Assembly: GCA_018895795.1 (NCBI GenBank)
Contig: JAHINZ010000347.1
Coordinates: forward strand, 1-7,608
Source of the DNA: Alphaproteobacteria bacterium
Lineage (GTDB): Bacteria > Pseudomonadota > Alphaproteobacteria > Caulobacterales > Caulobacteraceae
Reading direction: 5' to 3'
DNA: 7,608 bases
A program made the position numbers and the translations under genes. This document shows, in pieces, positions 4,653 to 7,608 of this stretch. Every line of letters begins with the position of its first letter. Positions within the stretch are counted from its first letter, which is position 1. Below the pieces are notes generated by a model. The model ran no database searches and had not been told where the DNA came from. It worked only from the letters and a program-made list of their open reading frames with translations.

Positions 4653-5659
4653 GACAGGCCCTCCAGGCGCATCAGGCGATCGGCCAGGATCTCGTCATGG
4701 CGTCGGGCGGTGTACCAACCGGAAATCGCCAGGACCGGATCCTTGAATCCGCCGTCGCGATATTCCCGCGCCGCCGACGTCCAGATCGCCTGCCCCTTCA
4801 CGGCGCTGAACAGCTCCCACCAGGCCAGGGCGGCGGGATCGATGGGCAGGCCGCTGGCCTGGGACCAGATCGCCAAGGCCTCGGCGCGCGGGATCATCCC
4901 CGCCACCCGCGACGTGTCATAGTGCCCCCACAGGGGGTCGATGGCCCAGGCCAGGTCCTCCAGCGGATCGCCCAGATGCACCATCTCCCAGTCGAGGATC
5001 GCCAGGATCTTGCCCTGGCCGTCATGCAGGAAATTGCCGGTTCGATAGTCCCCATGCACCACCCGGACGGCGGTCGCCGGCGGGGGCGGCGCGCGACGCA
5101 GGCGACGGATGGCGGCGCGGACGATCGGTTGCGGATGCTGCTCGTCGGCCTCGATCACGCCGGCCCAATGGTCCAGCGCCACGCGCCAGCTTTCGCCCGA
5201 TCCCGGCGTCACCGCCGCCTGGGTCAAGGGCAACCCCTCGGGATCGGTGGCCGCGATCGCGCCCAAAGCGCTGAAAAACGCCTCGCCGATCGCCTGGGCG
5301 TGCTCGCCATAGGGCTGGACCGTGAACGGCGACGCCGCCGCCCCGCCGTCCACCCGGCTCATGATGAAGAACGGCCGCTCCAGCTCGGCGCCGTCCATGT
5401 CCAGCACGATCGGCTCGGGCACCGGGGCGCGGCCGTGGAACGACTGGAAGGCCAGATATTCCAGCCGGCGATCGGTGTCGATCAGGCTGCCCGTCGGATC
5501 ACGGCGCAGGATCAGCGGCTTGACCTGCCCCTCGACAACGGCGTCGAAACGATAGGTTTCGCGGCTGGCCCCGCCGGGAATGCGCGACAGATCGCGGATC
5601 GTCGCCGCAGTTCCCCAGTGCCGGGTGAGATAGCGCTCAAGACGCTCGGCCAGGCTCAT
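4649..5659 (-). CDS. Aminoglycoside-phosphotransferase-fold kinase, ACAD10/11-N-like
   Basis: A 336-aa cytoplasmic small-molecule kinase of the APH/choline-kinase superfamily, closest in style to the N-terminal kinase domain of ACAD10/ACAD11. The nucleotide-binding loop IPGGASRETYRF is at 27-38, and the beta-3 motif LILRRDP at 49-55. The catalytic loop HGDYRTGN is at 202-209, with D204 as predicted base and N209 as metal ligand. DWEMVHLGDPLEDLAW starts at D223, the second metal-binding Asp. All key residues are present, so it should be active. In ACAD10/11 the domain phosphorylates 4-hydroxyacyl-CoA; the substrate here is unknown, and antibiotic resistance is not implied. The start is the ATG at 5659-5657, which overlaps the upstream stop (ATGA). 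No Shine-Dalgarno is visible, so it probably relies on coupled reinitiation. The frame is open further upstream, but that part lies inside the preceding gene. Confidence 0.9.
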   Translation of the reverse strand: MSLAERLERYLTRHWGTAATIRDLSRIPGGASRETYRFDAVVEGQVKPLILRRDPTGSLIDTDRRLEYLAFQSFHGRAPVPEPIVLDMDGAELERPFFIMSRVDGGAAASPFTVQPYGEHAQAIGEAFFSALGAIAATDPEGLPLTQAAVTPGSGESWRVALDHWAGVIEADEQHPQPIVRAAIRRLRRAPPPPATAVRVVHGDYRTGNFLHDGQGKILAILDWEMVHLGDPLEDLAWAIDPLWGHYDTSRVAGMIPRAEALAIWSQASGLPIDPAALAWWELFSAVKGQAIWTSAAREYRDGGFKDPVLAISGWYTARRHDEILADRLMRLEGLS

Positions 5660-6762
5660 GGCGCGACATCGAGCAGGGAGGCGAAGCCCGAGGGGGCGTG
5701 TGGGCCCAGGGCCAACTGCTCGAAAACACCCCGGCCCGTTCGAACCCGGCCCGCGCCGTCGGTGAACACGATCCGACTGAGGGCCTGGACGTGGAGATGG
5801 AACGGCAGGCGGCGATCCAGTTCGGCGTTGACGAAGTCCTCGCGCTCCACCGCCAACTCGCCATGGTTGAGACCGTGACCCCACTTGGGATGGCCATAGC
5901 CGAGGCCCAGCATGAAGAATTCTGTCTGGGGCGTGATCTCGACCTTGCCGTCCGCGCCCAGATCCACGGTCGCGGCGGTCGCGTTGCGGGTTCCGGATCG
6001 CCAGTCGACCGCGCAGGCGACCTGCTCGAAGCCACCCGCCTCGCTCTCGCGCCCGCCGTCGCCAAGCCACAGCGCCCTGCGGTTCCACGGCCGGCCCAGC
6101 TCATCGTCATTGGTGTGGAAGAACAGGCCGCCGTCCTCGAAATTGCAAGGCGACCAAAGCCAGAAGAACTGCGGCGCGACCGGCGGGGCCAGGTCCTGGG
6201 AATCGCGCACGCCGACCGGCCGCACGCCCCACGACCGATCGCGGGTGCCGACGAAGCCGTCGACGCTGGTGCGAACCCCGTCCACCTCGATCCAGCCGGA
6301 ATAGCGGCCGTTCTGGGTCAGGCGGGTATAGTCCATGAAGGTGCGCGGACCGTTGCGGCGGATAAACCGCGGCTCCTCGATCGGAAAGGCGCGGCCTTCA
6401 AAGACGATCTCGGCGCGGATCGCCTGTTCGGGCGCCTCGACGGTCAGCTTCAGGCGTTGGAGGGGTTCGATCACCGCGATCTGGATCGGTCCGACCTGCA
6501 GGTCCATCCGCTCCATGCGCAGCCAGCGGCTGGCGTGCAGATTGATCTGCCGGCCGTCCTTCATCACGCAAAAGGCGGCGTCGGCGATGTTGAGATGCGG
6601 ATAGATCCCCAGGGCGGCGGCGAAAAACAGATCCGAACCGTCCCCGTCGGCCGCGTAGCCGTTGAAGAAATAGCGATCATAGAAGTTGCGATCCGTGCCG
6701 GCATAGGCCACCGGTTCCGGCGTCTGATGGATCGGGTAGTCGTCGCCCCAGGTAAGCGCCAT
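5656..6762 (-). CDS. CrtC/AttH-like lipocalin-fold protein (DUF7065/DUF7064 type), first gene of operon
   Basis: A 368-aa protein without signal peptide or membrane helix, resembling the hydroxyneurosporene-hydratase (CrtC)/AttH-like two-domain lipocalin proteins, probably those now split into DUF7065 and DUF7064. Landmarks are RNFYDRYFFNGY (25-36), LGIYPHLNIADA in the first barrel, the GTRDRSWGVRP signature with W178, the aromatic QFFWLWSP shortly after it, and GLGYGHPKWGHGLNHGEL in the second domain. These Trp/Gly/His signatures are typical of the group. CrtC-type members act on hydrophobic isoprenoids or lipids, so a hydrophobic ligand is plausible; no reaction can be assigned. The start has a strong GGGAGGA Shine-Dalgarno 4 bases upstream (plus-strand 6767-6773). 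It heads a three-gene operon with the kinase and small protein. The domain label is from memory of sequence style. Confidence 0.8.
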   Translation of the reverse strand: MALTWGDDYPIHQTPEPVAYAGTDRNFYDRYFFNGYAADGDGSDLFFAAALGIYPHLNIADAAFCVMKDGRQINLHASRWLRMERMDLQVGPIQIAVIEPLQRLKLTVEAPEQAIRAEIVFEGRAFPIEEPRFIRRNGPRTFMDYTRLTQNGRYSGWIEVDGVRTSVDGFVGTRDRSWGVRPVGVRDSQDLAPPVAPQFFWLWSPCNFEDGGLFFHTNDDELGRPWNRRALWLGDGGRESEAGGFEQVACAVDWRSGTRNATAATVDLGADGKVEITPQTEFFMLGLGYGHPKWGHGLNHGELAVEREDFVNAELDRRLPFHLHVQALSRIVFTDGAGRVRTGRGVFEQLALGPHAPSGFASLLDVAP

Positions 6763-6873
6763 GCCGTCCTCCCACCTGTCCGCGCCAGGCCCTCTGACGG
6801 GGCGGCTTTACGGGCAGGTGAACAACGTTAAGGTCGCGCCCAGCGATTGCAACAGTGACGGAACGTCAAGCTC
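6763..6873. promoter_or_regulatory. Divergent intergenic region between the operon and the DUF423 gene
   Basis: This 111-base gap must hold the promoters for both divergent units. The only firm element is the TCCTCCC at 6767-6773, which is the minus-strand Shine-Dalgarno GGGAGGA. CACCTG (6772-6777) and CAGGTG (6816-6821) form a widely spaced 6-bp inverted repeat that could be an operator. No good -35/-10 pair was found on either strand. Confidence 0.4.
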
Positions 6874-7254
6874 ATGGCCCTGTGGACTCCCAGAACCTGG
6901 ACCGGCCTGGCGGCGTTGAGCGGCCTTTGCGCCGTGGCCTTGGGCGCCTTCGCCGCGCACGGCGTGCACGCGGCCAAGCCGGTCGAATGGTTGCACACCG
7001 GCGCGCTGTACCAGATGACCCACGCCCTGGCGGTGTTCGGCGCCTTCGCCCTGGCGCGGGCCGGGGCGCGCGGCATGGGCCTGGCCGCCGGCCTGTTCCT
7101 GGCGGGGACGGTGCTGTTTTCCGGATCGCTGTACGCCATGGCGCTGGGCGCGCCGCGCATCCTGGGCGCCGTCACGCCCCTGGGCGGGCTGAGCTTCATG
7201 CTCGGCTGGGCGATCCTGGCCTGGCGGGCCTTCACCCTGCCCGCGAACGACTAG
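6874..7254 (+). CDS. DUF423 (YgdD-like) small inner-membrane protein
   Basis: A 126-aa protein with about four membrane helices (near 9-27, 45-62, 67-88 and 97-120), matching DUF423, a widespread family of undetermined function. Visible signatures are GAFAAHGVHA in the first loop (24-33), YQMTHALAVFGAF in the second helix, LFSGSLYAMAL in the third and LGGLSFMLGWAILAW near the C-terminus. The length is typical for the family. ATG 6874 places the first helix correctly; only a weak GGAA lies about 10 bases upstream. Its TAG stop lies inside the left terminal repeat of the mosaic element that follows. It is divergent from the lipocalin-fold/kinase operon and convergent with the MFS gene, so it is probably monocistronic. 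Confidence 0.92.
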   Translation: MALWTPRTWTGLAALSGLCAVALGAFAAHGVHAAKPVEWLHTGALYQMTHALAVFGAFALARAGARGMGLAAGLFLAGTVLFSGSLYAMALGAPRILGAVTPLGGLSFMLGWAILAWRAFTLPAND

Positions 7255-7356
7255 AACATTTTCGAGCGAAGTGGATTCCGGTTCGCGTGAAGAAAATGCA
7301 TTAAAACAAAGATCTAGAGCTCCGGACTGACGCAGTCAGGACGGAAAATGCTCTAG
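7251..7356. repeat. Intergenic mosaic palindromic repeat element (~106 bp)
   Basis: Terminal arms CTAGAACATTTTC (7251-7263) and GAAAATGCTCTAG (7344-7356) are reverse complements with one mismatch. Two sub-palindromes lie inside. The left one runs from CATTTTC (7257-7263) to GAAAATG (7292-7298), around a core that includes GTGGATTCCGGTTCGCGTGA. The right one runs from CTAGAGC (7314-7320) to GCTCTAG (7350-7356), around the hairpin GACTG-ACG-CAGTC. The wording and structure match the short mosaic repeats I know from intergenic regions of alphaproteobacteria (Caulobacter, rhizobia; RIME-like or Bru-RS-like). Copy number cannot be shown from one window. It probably also folds as a transcript end for both convergent genes. 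Confidence 0.75.
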
Positions 7357-7608
7357 GCCTGGGTCTTCGCGCCGCCCTCGGGCAGGGCGATCAGGAAGAT
7401 GGCCAGGGACGAACCGATCAGACACACGAACATCACCGCCGCCATGGGGCGCGGCGTGCCGTCATGCAGGACGCCGCTGACCCAGGAGGCCAGGGCGCCG
7501 GCCCCGAACGACGCCGAGCCCATCAGGGCCGAGGTCGAGCCGGCCCGCTTGGGATCGACGCTGAGTGCGCCGGCCATGGTGTTGCCGCCCCTCAGGCCAT
7601 AGGTCGAC
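7353..7608 (-). CDS. MFS transporter, Bcr/CflA drug-efflux type, C-terminal part
   Basis: Only the last ~85 codons are present; the gene enters from the right edge. The visible protein reads YGLRGGNTMAGALSVDPKRA and onward. The GGN-x-MAGALS-x-DPKRAGS-x-SALMGSASFGAGALASW pattern is characteristic of helix 11 and the preceding loop in Bcr/CflA-like multidrug transporters of the major facilitator superfamily. A last hydrophobic helix follows (AAVMFVCLIGSSLAIFLIAL) and a short polar tail. Its TAG stop (minus strand 7355-7353) lies within the right terminal repeat of the mosaic element. The substrate cannot be inferred. Confidence 0.85.
   Translation of the reverse strand, partial: STYGLRGGNTMAGALSVDPKRAGSTSALMGSASFGAGALASWVSGVLHDGTPRPMAAVMFVCLIGSSLAIFLIALPEGGAKTQA

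Noticed and set aside
5660..6088. N-terminal extension of the kinase by 143 residues
   Set aside because: The extension lies wholly within the upstream lipocalin-fold gene and shows no domain. The ATGA overlap at 5656-5659 and the kinase-typical N-terminus (MSLAERLERYLTRHW) support the shorter form.
4697..6831. Long plus-strand open frames (4697-5878 and 5698-6831) over the three-gene operon
   Set aside because: They overlap genes with recognisable kinase and lipocalin-fold motifs; the plus-strand translations are Arg/Gly/Asp-rich with no family resemblance. They are GC-rich shadows.

Overview
The window is GC-rich DNA that reads as the chromosome of an alphaproteobacterium, most likely Caulobacter or a close relative of the Caulobacterales. 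The reasons are the EF-Tu sequence, the tRNA-Tyr / tRNA-Gly / tuf order, the high-GC codon use, and a short intergenic mosaic repeat of a kind I associate with alphaproteobacterial genomes. No phage, transposase, CRISPR array or rRNA gene is visible. Genus assignment is inference.

Layout. Bases 1-592 (minus strand) hold a translation block: tRNA-Tyr(GTA), tRNA-Gly(TCC) and the first 95 codons of tuf, probably one transcript. Divergent from it, after a leader with two hairpins, is rlmB (763-1587, plus), a 23S rRNA ribose methyltransferase. Next on the plus strand is a 545-residue predicted lipoprotein (1708-3345) with a transmembrane helix and a 134-residue tail that is about one third histidine. 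A strong hairpin follows, then a YjbE/TerC-family membrane protein (3474-4217), a family linked to metal export, mainly manganese.

From 4221 to 6762 (minus strand) lies a tightly overlapping three-gene operon, transcribed right to left. It encodes a CrtC/AttH-like lipocalin-fold protein, an ACAD10/11-type aminoglycoside-phosphotransferase-fold kinase and a small helical protein of unknown family. Both junctions are 4-base ATGA overlaps. Its last gene converges with yjbE, with only 3 bases between the stops.

From 6874 (plus strand) comes a small DUF423 (YgdD-like) membrane protein. It converges with the C-terminal end of an MFS drug-efflux-type transporter (7353-7608, minus). The space between them is almost exactly one ~106-base mosaic repeat, whose terminal inverted repeats supply the TAG stop codons of both genes.

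The most interesting items are the histidine-rich, doubly anchored lipoprotein beside a metal transporter of the TerC superfamily, the uncharacterised lipocalin-fold/kinase/small-protein operon, the repeat that ends two convergent genes, and the leader-trailer pairing around tRNA-Tyr. Most of the window is ordinary housekeeping or conserved hypothetical sequence.
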